Shown: positions 26,517-35,850, counted from the stretch's first letter. The stretch: 64,000 bases of DNA from Plantibacter sp. ME-Dv--P-122b (GCF_030209375.1 NZ_JARVSC010000006.1:124001-188000), one strand, 5' to 3'. Translations and numbers: made by a program. The notes: generated from the letters alone by a model not told the origin.

Positions 26517-27500
26517 TTACACCCGCACTCTCGGGTCGAGCGCCGCATAGATCACGTCGGAGAGCGTTCCGGCGATCAGGACGAGGATGGAGGTGAAGAG
26601 GATCGTGCCGGCGGCGGCGTTGATGTCCGAGTTCGAGACGCTGGTGAGGAGGTACTCGCCCATGCCGTGCCAGCTGAAGACGTTCTCCGTCACACTCGCG
26701 CCGGTGAGGATGAGCCCGAACGAGTAGGCGAAGAACGTCGACATCGGGATGAGCGCGACACGGACGCCGTGCCGGATGATCGCGGAGCCGCGGGTCCGGC
26801 CCTTCGAACGGGCGGTGCGGATGTAGTCGGCGCTCATCACGTCGAGCATGGCGCTGCGCTGGTACCGCGAGTACGAGGCGACGGCGCCGACGGTGAGGGT
26901 GATGGTGGGCAACAGCAGATGCATCGCCCGGTCGCCGAACTGGGTCCAGAACCCGCCCTGTAAGCCGGCGGTGTACTCGCCGGTGAAGTTGATGACGTTC
27001 GTGCCGACCGCCTGGTTGAGCGACGTCGCGAGGATCATGAGCACGACGCCGATGACGAAGACGGGCATCGCGAGGATCGTGAACGAGGCGTAGGTGATGA
27101 TCTGGTCGCTGGCCCGGTACTGGCGGACGGCGCCCCAGACGCCGAGGGCGACGCCGATGACCGCGCCCAGGATGGTGCCGATGACGAGGAGTCGGAGGCT
27201 GGTTCCCGAACGCTCGAAGATGTCCGCCGTGACCTGGGTGCCCCGGGTGCTGATCCCGAGGGACCCGGTGGTCACGAGCTGGGTGACCCAGTCCCAGAGG
27301 CGTTCGAGGAGCGGCACCTTCGGGTTGACGCCCATCTTGTCGAGCGCCGCGTCGATCGAGGACTGCGGGATGGGCGGGTTCTTGCCGAGGAACCGGGCCG
27401 AGGGCTGAAGCGTCATGCTCACGAGCACGTAGCCCAGCATCGTGGCGATGGCGGAGAGGAACAGGTAGTTGACCAACCGCCGTGCGATGAACCCGATCAT
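26517..27500 (-). CDS. Peptide ABC transporter permease (DppB type), second system
   Basis: Predicted 327 residues. Start ATG at 27500 (MIGFIARRLVNYLFL) is chosen because AAGG lies 8 bases upstream and the text matches the family N-terminus. About six helices; extracytoplasmic loop with NPPIPQSSIDAALDKMGVNP; ATPase contact loop near ADYIRTARSKGRTRGSAII and RHGVRVALIPMSTFF. First gene of a minus-strand operon of permease, permease, ATPase; its binding protein gene is divergent at 27797. Confidence 0.93.
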   Translation of the reverse strand: MIGFIARRLVNYLFLSAIATMLGYVLVSMTLQPSARFLGKNPPIPQSSIDAALDKMGVNPKVPLLERLWDWVTQLVTTGSLGISTRGTQVTADIFERSGTSLRLLVIGTILGAVIGVALGVWGAVRQYRASDQIITYASFTILAMPVFVIGVVLMILATSLNQAVGTNVINFTGEYTAGLQGGFWTQFGDRAMHLLLPTITLTVGAVASYSRYQRSAMLDVMSADYIRTARSKGRTRGSAIIRHGVRVALIPMSTFFAYSFGLILTGASVTENVFSWHGMGEYLLTSVSNSDINAAAGTILFTSILVLIAGTLSDVIYAALDPRVRV

Positions 27501-27620
27501 GTACCAGCCTTGCGAAGTCGTTGTGCGGGACCGCGTCGTCCCGTCAGCTGTGCTCCCCTCGTGGGGTGGAGACACTGTAACCCCGAACCATCGGGAATCA
27601 GAAAACGACGCGTGTACTCA

Positions 27621-27671
27621 GGAAACGAAACGTATGTTTCCGGCTCGTACCGTCGACAAATCGAAACGGTA
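27621..27671. promoter_or_regulatory. Inverted repeats in the divergent promoter region of the second peptide transporter
   Basis: GGAAAC (27621-27626) with GTTTCC (27636-27641), also read as GAAAC-GTAT-GTTTC (27627-27640), and TACCGT (27648-27653) with ACGGTA (27666-27671). The 296-base gap 27501-27796 is AT-richer than its surroundings and must hold the promoters of both the permease operon and the binding protein gene. These repeats are candidate operators that could coordinate both; no regulator gene is adjacent. Confidence 0.45.
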
Positions 27672-27796
27672 ACAATTCGTGCCCACTTGTGGGGGATCCC
27701 CGGAGCGGGTGCAAGATGGTCCACATTGGCCTGCGCGCCTTCCGCTCCGCATCGGTGCGGCCTAGCGCAGTTACACGTCACGAAAGGTGGATCTCG

Positions 27797-29521
27797 ATGA
27801 GTTCCAGAACACAGGGATCGAAGCTGCGCGGCGGGATGATCCTCGCCGGCGTCTCGATCGTCGCCCTCGCATTGACGGCTTGCACCGGAGGCGGTTCAGG
27901 CGGTGGCGGCTCGACGTCGAAGCCCGCCGAGCTGTCCGGCACCGGCTGGGAGCGCGCCGACGCCGACCAGATCGCCCAGGGCGGCACGCTCAACCTCGCA
28001 GTCGACGCGATCCCCGCGAACTGGAACCTGTACAACCTCGACAGCGGCACCGTCGACGACCAGTTCCTCAGCAACCTCTACACGCCGTCGTTCATCAACA
28101 TCAAGGAGGATGGCACCTGGGAGGCGAACCCCGACTTCGCGACATCCGTCGAGTTGAAGACCGAGGACCCGCAGGTCGTCGAGATCAAGATCAACCCCGA
28201 CGCCGTCTGGTCGGACGGGACGGCGATGAGTGTCGACGACTTCGCCGCGACCTGGCAGTCGCTGAACGGCGCCGACCCTGCGTACGCACCGACCGCCACC
28301 AACGTGTGGAAGGACATCGAGTCCGTCACCGCCGGCGACAGCCCGCAGGACGTCCTCATCACGTTCAAGAACAAGAACGCCGACTGGCCGTCCATCCTCG
28401 GCAACATCTGGCCGAAGTGGCTCGGCGCGACGCCCGAGTCGTTCAACACCCTCTGGGCGACCGGACCCTACGCGGCCGACGGCACGACCTACGTGTCGGG
28501 TGGCCCGTACATCGTCAGCAAGATCGACCAGACCGGTGCCGTCGTCACCTTCGCGCCCAACCCGAAGTGGTGGGGTGACAAGCCGAAGCTCGACAACATC
28601 ATCTTCAAGCAGATCTCCCGCGCCGGGCTCGCCCAGGCGTTCTCCAACAGTGAGATCGACGTCTTCAGCGTGGGTTCCAACGCCGACAACTACCAGACTG
28701 CTCAGAAGCGCAGCGACGCCGAGATCCAGCGTTCGCGCGGCACCACGTACAACCACATCACGCTGAACGGCACGTCCGAGGTCCTCAGTGACCCCGAGGT
28801 GCGCCAGGCGTTCGCCAAGTCCATCAACCGTCAGACCATCGCCGAGGCCCGCCTCGCCGCGATCGACGCACCGACCGACCTGCTGAACAACCTCATCTTC
28901 CTCCCGGGCCAGGACGGCTACGAGGACGACGCCTCCAAGGTGCTCGGCTACGACATCGACGCGGCCAAGAAGCAGCTCGACGACGCCGGTTGGAAGGAAG
29001 GCAGCGACGGCATCCGCGAGAAGGACGGCAAGAAGCTGACTGTCCGCTACGTCATCGACTCCGACAACCCGGTCTCCGCCGAGACGTCGCAGCAGGTGCA
29101 GGCGATGGTGAAGGAGTCGGGCTTCGACCTCCAGATCGACACCGTCCCCTCGGACGACTTCTTCACGAAGTACGTCACCACCGAGACCCGCGACTTCGAC
29201 GCCGTGAGCTTCGCGTGGCAGGGTACCGCCTTCCCGATCTCCAGCACCGAGTCGATCTTCTACCCGGCCGACTCCGGGCAGAACTTCCCCGGCGTCACCG
29301 ACGACTCGCTCGGCGACCTCTGGGCGAGCGCCAACGCGGAGCTCGACCCCGACAAGCGCCTCGAGATCGCGAAGGAGATCGACAAGAAGATCGTCGCCCT
29401 CGCGACCACCCTCCCGCTGTTCCCGGTGCCGTACACCTACGGCGTCAAGACCGGCCTCGTGAACTACGGGCCGACCCAGTTCGAGACCATCGACTGGAAG
29501 AACGTGGGCTGGAAGAAGTAA
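27797..29521 (+). CDS. Peptide ABC transporter substrate-binding lipoprotein (family 5), second system
   Basis: Predicted 574 residues, start ATG at 27797 with AAAGGTGG upstream. Lipoprotein signal peptide with lipobox LTAC near residue 28 and a Gly/Ser-rich linker. Body of the family 5 binding protein: GGTLNLAVDAIPANWNLYN, IKINPDAVWSDGTAMSVDDF, GPYIVSKID, EVRQAFAKSINRQTI, with many aromatic residues near the C-terminus. It is transcribed away from its permease and ATPase genes, an unusual split that allows a separate level of expression. It ends at a strong hairpin. Confidence 0.93.
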   Translation: MSSRTQGSKLRGGMILAGVSIVALALTACTGGGSGGGGSTSKPAELSGTGWERADADQIAQGGTLNLAVDAIPANWNLYNLDSGTVDDQFLSNLYTPSFINIKEDGTWEANPDFATSVELKTEDPQVVEIKINPDAVWSDGTAMSVDDFAATWQSLNGADPAYAPTATNVWKDIESVTAGDSPQDVLITFKNKNADWPSILGNIWPKWLGATPESFNTLWATGPYAADGTTYVSGGPYIVSKIDQTGAVVTFAPNPKWWGDKPKLDNIIFKQISRAGLAQAFSNSEIDVFSVGSNADNYQTAQKRSDAEIQRSRGTTYNHITLNGTSEVLSDPEVRQAFAKSINRQTIAEARLAAIDAPTDLLNNLIFLPGQDGYEDDASKVLGYDIDAAKKQLDDAGWKEGSDGIREKDGKKLTVRYVIDSDNPVSAETSQQVQAMVKESGFDLQIDTVPSDDFFTKYVTTETRDFDAVSFAWQGTAFPISSTESIFYPADSGQNFPGVTDDSLGDLWASANAELDPDKRLEIAKEIDKKIVALATTLPLFPVPYTYGVKTGLVNYGPTQFETIDWKNVGWKK

Positions 29522-29554
29522 CCGACACGACGGGTTCCTCCTGAACCCGAGGAC

Positions 29555-29588
29555 GACGGGCATCGGCGGGAAACCGCCGGTGCCCGTC
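29555..29588 (+). terminator. Terminator after the second peptide-binding protein
   Basis: GACGGGCATCGGCGG (29555-29569) pairs with CCGCCGGTGCCCGTC (29574-29588) around GAAA with one G-U pair, a very stable GNRA-capped stem. Confidence 0.8.
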
Positions 29589-29621
29589 GCCGTTCGGCCC
29601 CTGGCCAGGACTCCTGCGGTA

Positions 29622-29627
29622 TGATGG
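29622..29627 (+). promoter_or_regulatory. Likely -10 element of typA
   Basis: TATGAT within GCGGTATGATGG, about 55 bases upstream of the typA start, so this mRNA has a leader, unlike many genes nearby. Confidence 0.45.
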
Positions 29628-29681
29628 TCCGTCGGCACCATCGTGCCCGAATCCCATCCACTTGAAGGAAGCCACCCTTTT

Positions 29682-31589
29682 ATGGCGCTCGCCACTCGTT
29701 CCGATCTGCGCAATGTCGCGATCGTGGCCCACGTTGACCACGGCAAGACGACCCTCGTCGACGCCATGCTGCGACAGACCAACTCTTTCGCCGAACACGC
29801 CCACCTCGAAGAACGCGCCATGGACTCGAATGAGCTCGAGCGCGAAAAGGGCATCACCATCCTCGCCAAGAACACGGCGATCTCGTACAAGGGCGAACAC
29901 GCCACCGACGGCCCGATCACGATCAACGTCATCGACACCCCGGGCCACGCAGACTTCGGTGGAGAGGTCGAGCGCGGCCTGTCCATGGTCGACGGCGTCG
30001 TCCTCCTCGTCGACGCATCCGAGGGCCCCCTGCCGCAGACCCGGTTCGTGCTCCGTAAGGCGCTCGAAGCCAAGCTGCCGGTGATCCTCCTGGTCAACAA
30101 GACCGACCGCCCCGACGCACGCATCGACGAGGTCGTCGTCGAGAGCCAGGACCTCCTCATCGGTCTCGCCAGCGACATGGCCGACGACGTCCCCGACCTC
30201 GACCTCGACGCCATCCTCGACGTCCCGGTCGTGTACGCCTCGGGCAAGGCCGGCCGTGCGTCGTCCAACAAGCCCGCCAACGGCGAACTGCCCGACAGCG
30301 AGAACCTGGAGCCGCTCTTCGAGGCCATCCTCGAGCACATCCCGGCTCCCCAGTACGACGACGAGCACCCGCTCCAGGCGCACGTCACGAACCTCGACGC
30401 CTCGCCGTTCCTCGGTCGCCTCGCGCTTCTTCGCATCTTCAACGGCACGCTGAAGAAGGGCCAGACGGTCGCCTGGGTCCGCCACGACGGCGACGTCCAC
30501 AACGTCCGCGTCACCGAGCTCATGATCACGAAGGCCCTCGACCGCTACCCGGCCGAGAGTGCCGGTCCCGGCGACATCGTCGCCGTCGCCGGTTTCGCCG
30601 ACATCATGATCGGCGACACCCTGGCCGACCCCGAGGACGTCCGCGCACTGCCGGCCATCACGGTCGACGACCCGGCCATCTCGATGACGATCGGTACCAA
30701 TACCTCGCCGCTCATGGGCAAGGTCAAGGGCCACAAGCTCACCGCGCGCATGGTCAAGGACCGCCTCGACCGCGAGCTCATCGGTAACGTCTCGCTCAAG
30801 GTCCTCGACATCGGTCGACCCGACGCCTGGGAGGTCCAGGGTCGTGGAGAGCTCGCGCTCGCCATCCTCGTCGAGCAGATGCGTCGCGAAGGCTACGAGC
30901 TCACCGTCGGCAAGCCGCAGGTGGTCACCAAGCGTATCGACGGCAAGGTCCACGAGCCCTACGAGCACCTGACCATCGACGCGCCCGAGGAGCACCTCGG
31001 CGCGATCACGCAGCTGCTCGCCGCCCGCAAGGGTCGCATGGAGAACATGTCGAACCACGGCACCGGCTGGGTCCGCATGGAGTTCATCGTCCCGTCGCGC
31101 GGCCTCATCGGCTTCCGCTCCGAGTTCCTCACCGCCACGCGCGGTACCGGTATCGCCAACGCGTTGGCGCACGGGTACGGCGAGTGGGCCGGCACGATCA
31201 CGACGCGTAACAACGGCTCGATCGTCGCCGACCGCTCCGGCGTCGTCACCCCCTTCGCGATCATCGCGCTGCAGGAGCGCATGTCGTTCTTCGTGCAGCC
31301 GACCGAAGAGGTCTACGAGGGCATGGTCATCGGCGAGAACTCGCGCAACGACGACATGGACGTCAACATCACCAAGGAGAAGAAGCTGACCAACATGCGT
31401 CAGTCTTCGGCCGACAACTTCGAGTCGATGACGCCGCCGCGCGTCCTCACGCTCGAGGAGAGCCTCGAGTTCGCCCGCGAGGACGAGTGCGTCGAGGTCA
31501 CGCCCGAGCACGTGCGCATCCGCAAGGTCGAGCTCGACGCTCAGGCCCGCCAGCGCAGCTACTCGCGCCTCAAGAAGCAGTCCGAGTAG
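29682..31589 (+). CDS. typA: Ribosome-associated GTPase TypA/BipA
   Basis: Predicted 635 residues, start ATG at 29682 (MALATRSDLRNVAIVAHVD); AAGGAAG lies 11 bases upstream. G-domain motifs: AHVDHGKTTLVDAML, ITILAKNT, DTPGHADFGGEVERGL, VNKTDRPDAR. Then a beta-barrel domain 2 and the EF-G-like C-terminal domains with GRMENMSNHGTGWVRMEF and PSRGLIGFRSEFLTATRGTG, which mark TypA rather than EF-G or LepA. It acts on ribosome assembly and stress or cold growth in other bacteria. A hairpin terminator follows. Confidence 0.97.
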   Translation: MALATRSDLRNVAIVAHVDHGKTTLVDAMLRQTNSFAEHAHLEERAMDSNELEREKGITILAKNTAISYKGEHATDGPITINVIDTPGHADFGGEVERGLSMVDGVVLLVDASEGPLPQTRFVLRKALEAKLPVILLVNKTDRPDARIDEVVVESQDLLIGLASDMADDVPDLDLDAILDVPVVYASGKAGRASSNKPANGELPDSENLEPLFEAILEHIPAPQYDDEHPLQAHVTNLDASPFLGRLALLRIFNGTLKKGQTVAWVRHDGDVHNVRVTELMITKALDRYPAESAGPGDIVAVAGFADIMIGDTLADPEDVRALPAITVDDPAISMTIGTNTSPLMGKVKGHKLTARMVKDRLDRELIGNVSLKVLDIGRPDAWEVQGRGELALAILVEQMRREGYELTVGKPQVVTKRIDGKVHEPYEHLTIDAPEEHLGAITQLLAARKGRMENMSNHGTGWVRMEFIVPSRGLIGFRSEFLTATRGTGIANALAHGYGEWAGTITTRNNGSIVADRSGVVTPFAIIALQERMSFFVQPTEEVYEGMVIGENSRNDDMDVNITKEKKLTNMRQSSADNFESMTPPRVLTLEESLEFAREDECVEVTPEHVRIRKVELDAQARQRSYSRLKKQSE

Positions 31590-31608
31590 GCAGCAGCCGC
31601 TCCAACCC

Positions 31609-31640
31609 GATGCCCGGTCCTCTCAGGAAGACCGGGCATC
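31609..31640 (+). terminator. Terminator of typA
   Basis: GATGCCCGGTC (31609-31619) pairs perfectly with GACCGGGCATC (31630-31640), 20 bases after the typA stop. Confidence 0.78.
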
Positions 31641-31660
31641 CGGTCGTTAAGCTGATGGGC

Positions 31661-32092
31661 ATGCGCCGACCCGCCTCCCTCGCCCTGCTGGCCGCCCTCA
31701 TCCTCGCTCCGACGCTCGCCGGGTGCAGCGTCATCGAGTCCACCGTCAAGGACTCCGTCGAGCAGGGCATCCGCGACGCCACCGGTGGTGACTTCGATGT
31801 GAACCTCGACGAGGGGCTGCCGGACGGATACCCCGTCGAGGCGGTGCCGGTGGTCGACGGCACGGTCAACGGCGGACGTGGCACGGTCGACGGCAAGGAC
31901 ACCTTCGTCGTCACGGTGCAGGCGACCGACGCGGCCACCGCAGCCAAGGATGCGCTCGTCGCGGCAGGCTTCACCGTCGACGGGGAGATCGCGAACGGCG
32001 ACGGTTCGATCGTGACGCTGTCGACGACGGCCTACGACGTGAAGCTCGTCGCCTCGGCGGACAGCATCCTCTACACGGTGACGGTCAAGTAG
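31661..32092 (+). CDS. Small lipoprotein of unknown function
   Basis: Predicted 143 residues. Signal peptide with lipobox LAGC near residue 22, so a membrane-anchored lipoprotein. The mature part has GGDFDVNLDEGLPDGYPVEAVP and a C-terminal alpha/beta domain of about 80 residues (TFVVTVQATDAATAAKDALVAAGF, YDVKLVASADSILYTVTV). I recognise no named family. TAAGCT ends 7 bases before the ATG at 31661, so it is probably leaderless; an ATG at 31655 would sit too close to that -10. Confidence 0.75.
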   Translation: MRRPASLALLAALILAPTLAGCSVIESTVKDSVEQGIRDATGGDFDVNLDEGLPDGYPVEAVPVVDGTVNGGRGTVDGKDTFVVTVQATDAATAAKDALVAAGFTVDGEIANGDGSIVTLSTTAYDVKLVASADSILYTVTVK

Positions 32093-32096
32093 CCGC

Positions 32097-32124
32097 CCCT
32101 TCGGTCCCTGAGCCTGTCGAAGGG
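32097..32124. repeat. Hairpin-forming copy of the CTTCGACA-type intergenic repeat
   Basis: CCCTTCG (32097-32103) pairs with CGAAGGG (32118-32124); the loop contains the arm GTCCCTGAGCCTGT. The sequence TCCCTGAGCCTGTCGAAGGG is the same repeat seen twice near 51404-51506. Lying between two converging genes it can also act as a terminator. Confidence 0.6.
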
Positions 32125-32130
32125 CCGTTC

Positions 32131-33492
32131 CTACGCGAAGAGTGTCTCGCCGACCCAGCCGTCCTTGCTCGCGCCCGGCGGCACCGCGAAGATCGCCGAC
32201 CCCACGTGTTTGATGTACTCGTTGAGCGCATCGGTGGCCAGCGCGCGCTGCACGTCGATGAACTGCTTCGGCGACCGCTGATACGACATGAAGAACAACC
32301 CGGCGTTCAACCGCCCGAGGTCGTCGTTGCCGTCGACGAAGTTGTACCCGCGTCGCAGGAGCTTCGTGCCCTTGAGCTGGGTCGGGTGCGCCAAGCGCAC
32401 GTGTGAGTGCTTGTCGATGAGCGGCTGATCCGTCGCGCCGACCGCGTCGAAGTCGGGCTCAGTGAACTCCTTGCCACCCGACAGCGGCGCGCCCTCGCCC
32501 TTGCTCCGACCGATGACGCGCTCCTGCTCCTGGAGCTGCGCGCGGTCCCAGGTCTCGATGATCATGCGGATCTTGCGGACCACGAGGTAGGAGCCACCGC
32601 TCAGCCAGGCGGCGCTGTCCCCGTCCTGGACCCAGACCTGCTCCTCGACCGTCTTCGTCTCCTCGGACTTGACGTTCGCGGTGCCGTCTTTGAACCCGAA
32701 CAGGTTGCGCGGGGTGACCTGGCTGGTGGAGGTCGACGAGGTACGCCCGAAGCCGAGCTGCGACCAGCGGATGGAGGCGCGTCCGAACGCGATGCGACTG
32801 AGGTTGCGGATCGCGTGCACGGCGACCTGCGGGTCGTCGGCGCAGGCCTGGATGCAGAGGTCGCCGCCGGTGAGGCCCGCCTGGAGGTTGTCGCCCGTGA
32901 AGCGGGGGAGCTTCTCCAACTCGGTCGGGCGCCGGTCGGCGATGCCGAACCGGTCCGTGCCGTCCTCGGCGGCGAAGAGCGTGGGTCCGAACCCGAAGGT
33001 GATCGTGAGTCCGCTGGCGGGCAGTCCGAGCGCCTCTCCGGTGTCGACCGGGGGAGCGAGCGGGGAGCCGTCCACGGCGCCACCGTCCGCGACTTCCTTC
33101 CCCTGCATCATGCGTGCCGCGGCGACACTCCAGTCCTGGAGCAGCTCGATGAGCTCCTCCCGGGTGGTCCCCGCCGACACGTCGTACGCGGCGAAGTGCA
33201 GGCGGTCCTGTGCCGGCGTCGTGATCCCGCTCTGGTGGGCCCCGCTGAACGGGTAGACGGTCGTGACGCCCGGGGCACTCGCCGAGGCGGAGGCGGCGGT
33301 GATGGCCGCGGCCGCCCCGGCTCCGGCCGCCAGCCCTGCGGCGCCCGCTCCGGCGAGGCCGAACAGCGCCCGGCGCGACAGCCCGCGCCGCGGCGGGTCG
33401 CTCGGTGGTGCGGACGCGGCGCCGGGCTCAGCTGCAGTGGGCGTCGAACCGATCTCGGGTGCAGGCGTCGTGGGGGGAGTGTGCTCGGTCAT
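32131..33492 (-). CDS. efeB: Dyp-type heme peroxidase / deferrochelatase EfeB
   Basis: Predicted 453 residues. A disordered Pro/Ala N-terminus leads into a twin-arginine signal (SRRALFGLAGAGAAG), so the folded protein, with heme, would be exported by Tat. Dyp hallmarks: catalytic Asp in FGFKDGTANVK, heme-binding His in HSHVRLAHP, and FFMSYQRSPKQF. EfeB proteins oxidise or help release iron from heme and feed the EfeUO iron importer. It is the last gene of efeU-efeO-efeB, 113 bases after efeO with a hairpin between. Confidence 0.95.
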   Translation of the reverse strand: MTEHTPPTTPAPEIGSTPTAAEPGAASAPPSDPPRRGLSRRALFGLAGAGAAGLAAGAGAAAAITAASASASAPGVTTVYPFSGAHQSGITTPAQDRLHFAAYDVSAGTTREELIELLQDWSVAAARMMQGKEVADGGAVDGSPLAPPVDTGEALGLPASGLTITFGFGPTLFAAEDGTDRFGIADRRPTELEKLPRFTGDNLQAGLTGGDLCIQACADDPQVAVHAIRNLSRIAFGRASIRWSQLGFGRTSSTSTSQVTPRNLFGFKDGTANVKSEETKTVEEQVWVQDGDSAAWLSGGSYLVVRKIRMIIETWDRAQLQEQERVIGRSKGEGAPLSGGKEFTEPDFDAVGATDQPLIDKHSHVRLAHPTQLKGTKLLRRGYNFVDGNDDLGRLNAGLFFMSYQRSPKQFIDVQRALATDALNEYIKHVGSAIFAVPPGASKDGWVGETLFA

Positions 33493-33530
33493 CGGACCTC
33501 ATGCTATTCAGGGATGGCTGGAAGGCCGCA

Positions 33531-33569
33531 GGGCCGGAACCCCCAGAATGCTCTGAGCGGTTCCGGCCC
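33531..33569 (-). terminator. Attenuator-like hairpin between efeO and efeB
   Basis: GGGCCGGAACC (33531-33541) pairs perfectly with GGTTCCGGCCC (33559-33569). It may reduce efeB expression relative to efeUO or mark a processing site. Confidence 0.65.
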
Positions 33570-33605
33570 GGCGCGCCGCGGGGGCGGCGGTGGATCCGGT
33601 CGGTG

Positions 33606-34817
33606 CTACTCGGCGACGCCGAGCACCGTGTGGGTGAGCTGCGAGAGCGGCTCGGAGAGGGCGTTCACCTGGTCGGAGAGCTCCTTGCGCTGCTCCTCGG
33701 TGACGGTGTCGTAGCTCACGAAGCCGTTGTCGAGGCTGCCGTACTTCGCGAGCAGGCCATGCAGGGCGGTGAACTCGGTCTCGATCTGGCCGACGAGCTT
33801 CGTGCCGGCGTCGCCCTTGCTCGCAGCGATGTCCTTGACGTTGCCGAACGCGACCTTGGCGCCCTGCACGTTGGCCGCGAAGTCGTAGAGGTCGGTGTGG
33901 GACCACCAGTCCTCCTCGCCGGAAATCTTGCCGACGGCGACCTCGTCGAGGAGACCGATGGCACCGTTCGAGATGTCGCCGAGGCTCACGGTGAAGTCCT
34001 TCTCGGAGACGAGGTCGAACAGCTGCTGCACGTCGTCGACGAGTCCGGTGGCGAACTGCTGACGCTGCTCCGGCGTCGACGGCGTCCAGTCCGTCAGCGC
34101 GCTCGTGCCGTCCGAGTTCAGCGCGTCGGCTGCCGGTGGCCAGAGGTCCTTCTCGATCCGGTGGAAGCCGGTCCAGTCGAGTCCTTCAGCCACGGCGTCG
34201 ACCTCGCGGTAGTCGATCTTCGGGTCGAGGTCGCCGAACGCCTCGGCCGTCGGTTCGATGCGTTCGTACGAGACGCGCGTCGTCGCGAAGAGCTGACGGG
34301 CGGTCTCGTCGTCGCCGGCGGCGTACGCGTCGGTGAAGGCCTTGACCTGCGGCACGAGTTCGGCCACCTGGGACGTGATGTACGCGACGTAGTTCGTCAC
34401 GGCCTGGTCGGTGAGCGCTTGCTCGTCCGTCGAGACGGTCGCGTTCTCACCGGTGACGGTGAACTCCGCGAGACCGACGGGTGCGCCGACGAGCTGGAAC
34501 TTGCAGGCCGTGTAGTACGTGCCCGGGTTCAGCTGTGCGACGTAGGACACCGTCTGGCCCGGCGTCACGTTCTCCTTCTCGCCGACGATGCGCAGCTTGT
34601 CCGAGGCGAGGATCTCGAACTCGTTGACGTCGGTGCCGTTGTTGGTGATCGAGAACGTCACGGCACCGGCCGTCGCCTTCGCGACGGACACCGAGCACGA
34701 GTCGTCGGTGATGGCGACGGTGAGCGCTTCGCTGCCCGTCTTGTTCGGGACGCATCCCGTGAGGGCGAGGGCGAGGACGCCCGCACCGGCGAGGCCGGCG
34801 ATGATGCGGTGCTGCAT
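33606..34817 (-). CDS. efeO: Iron uptake lipoprotein EfeO (cupredoxin plus M75 domain)
   Basis: Predicted 403 residues, start ATG at 34817 with AGGAG four bases upstream. Lipobox LTGC near residue 22 anchors it outside the membrane. Residues 30-125 form a cupredoxin-like domain (VTFSITNNGTDVNEFEIL, GTYYTACKFQL). The rest is the M75 imelysin-like domain with the metal-binding HxxE in GFHRIEKDLWP and YERIEPTAEAFGDLDPKID. EfeO binds ferrous or ferric iron and passes it to EfeU. Second gene of the iron-box-controlled operon. Confidence 0.95.
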   Translation of the reverse strand: MQHRIIAGLAGAGVLALALTGCVPNKTGSEALTVAITDDSCSVSVAKATAGAVTFSITNNGTDVNEFEILASDKLRIVGEKENVTPGQTVSYVAQLNPGTYYTACKFQLVGAPVGLAEFTVTGENATVSTDEQALTDQAVTNYVAYITSQVAELVPQVKAFTDAYAAGDDETARQLFATTRVSYERIEPTAEAFGDLDPKIDYREVDAVAEGLDWTGFHRIEKDLWPPAADALNSDGTSALTDWTPSTPEQRQQFATGLVDDVQQLFDLVSEKDFTVSLGDISNGAIGLLDEVAVGKISGEEDWWSHTDLYDFAANVQGAKVAFGNVKDIAASKGDAGTKLVGQIETEFTALHGLLAKYGSLDNGFVSYDTVTEEQRKELSDQVNALSEPLSQLTHTVLGVAE

Positions 34818-34870
34818 GAGACTCCTGTCGGAAGGTGCTGGTGCATGGTTCGTGGTGGGTCGGGGACCGG

Positions 34871-35719
34871 TCAGACGTTCGTCGTGACCGGTTTCGTGAC
34901 GGAGGTCGGGCGCCGACGGCCGAGACCCGAGACCCGGATGAAGCAGACGAGCGTGACCATCAGGTAGAGCAGCCACGCCCCGAACTGCGCCCAGGTCGGG
35001 GCAGGGGTGAAGTTGAAGAGTCCGCCGAGGACGGTGCCGTACCAGCTCGTCGGAGGGACGATCGCGCTCAGGTTGAACGCGGCCTGCCCCCAGCCGGGGA
35101 TGACGCCAGCCTCCTGGAGGTCGCCGACGCCGTAGGCGAGGACGCCGGCGGCCACGACGACGAGGAAGAGGCCGGTCCACGTGAAGAAGGTCCCGAGGTT
35201 GATCCGGACGAATCCGCGGTAGATGAGATACGCGATGACGACGGAGGTGAGGATGCCGAGGAGCGCGCCGATCGAGCCGACGACGGCGTTCTCACCGGAG
35301 TTGACGCTCGCCCAGATGAAGAGGGCGGTCTCGATGCCCTCGCGGCCGACGCTGATGAAGCCGAGGACGACGATGCCGATCGCCGACCCGGCGACGGCGG
35401 CGTCGAGTCGTGACTCGAGGTCGTGCTTGAGCTCTCGGGCGTTGCGCCCCATCCAGAAGATCATCCAGGTGACGAGCCCGACGGCCAGGATGGAGAGTCC
35501 GCCGCCGAGGATCTCCTGCGCCTGGAAGCTCAGCCCGTACGGTCCCCAGGTGAGGATGGCACCGACGCCGAGCGAGACGACGATCGCGACGGCGACGCCG
35601 AGCCACAATCGGGGGAGGACGTCACGGCGGCCGAGCTTGTTCAGGTAGGCGACGAGGATACCGACGATGAGGCCGGCTTCGAGGCCTTCGCGGAGGCCGA
35701 TGAGGTAGTTCGCGAGCAC
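34871..35719 (-). CDS. efeU: Ferrous iron permease EfeU (FTR1 family)
   Basis: Predicted 282 residues with about seven transmembrane helices. The two iron-translocating REGLE-type motifs are present: GLREGLEAGLIVG in helix 1 and GREGIETALF in helix 4. Start GTG at 35719; there is only a weak Shine-Dalgarno site. First gene of efeUOB, with an IdeR/DtxR-type box about 130 bases upstream. Confidence 0.94.
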   Translation of the reverse strand: MLANYLIGLREGLEAGLIVGILVAYLNKLGRRDVLPRLWLGVAVAIVVSLGVGAILTWGPYGLSFQAQEILGGGLSILAVGLVTWMIFWMGRNARELKHDLESRLDAAVAGSAIGIVVLGFISVGREGIETALFIWASVNSGENAVVGSIGALLGILTSVVIAYLIYRGFVRINLGTFFTWTGLFLVVVAAGVLAYGVGDLQEAGVIPGWGQAAFNLSAIVPPTSWYGTVLGGLFNFTPAPTWAQFGAWLLYLMVTLVCFIRVSGLGRRRPTSVTKPVTTNV

Positions 35720-35850
35720 GTGACCGGACTTTCGGGCGTCGAGCAGGCGGTCGCCCGGGGGAGGCCGTCGTCTGCGGGGTGGGGATGCATCCGAGGGCGC
35801 GCCGGGCGGGGACCGTGGTCCGGGCGGGGCGCTGCGACTTCGGAACGCGG

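Noticed and set aside
27896-30529. An 877-codon minus-strand frame spanning the peptide-binding protein and typA start
   Set aside because: It crosses a strong terminator and two well-supported genes and shows only antisense composition.
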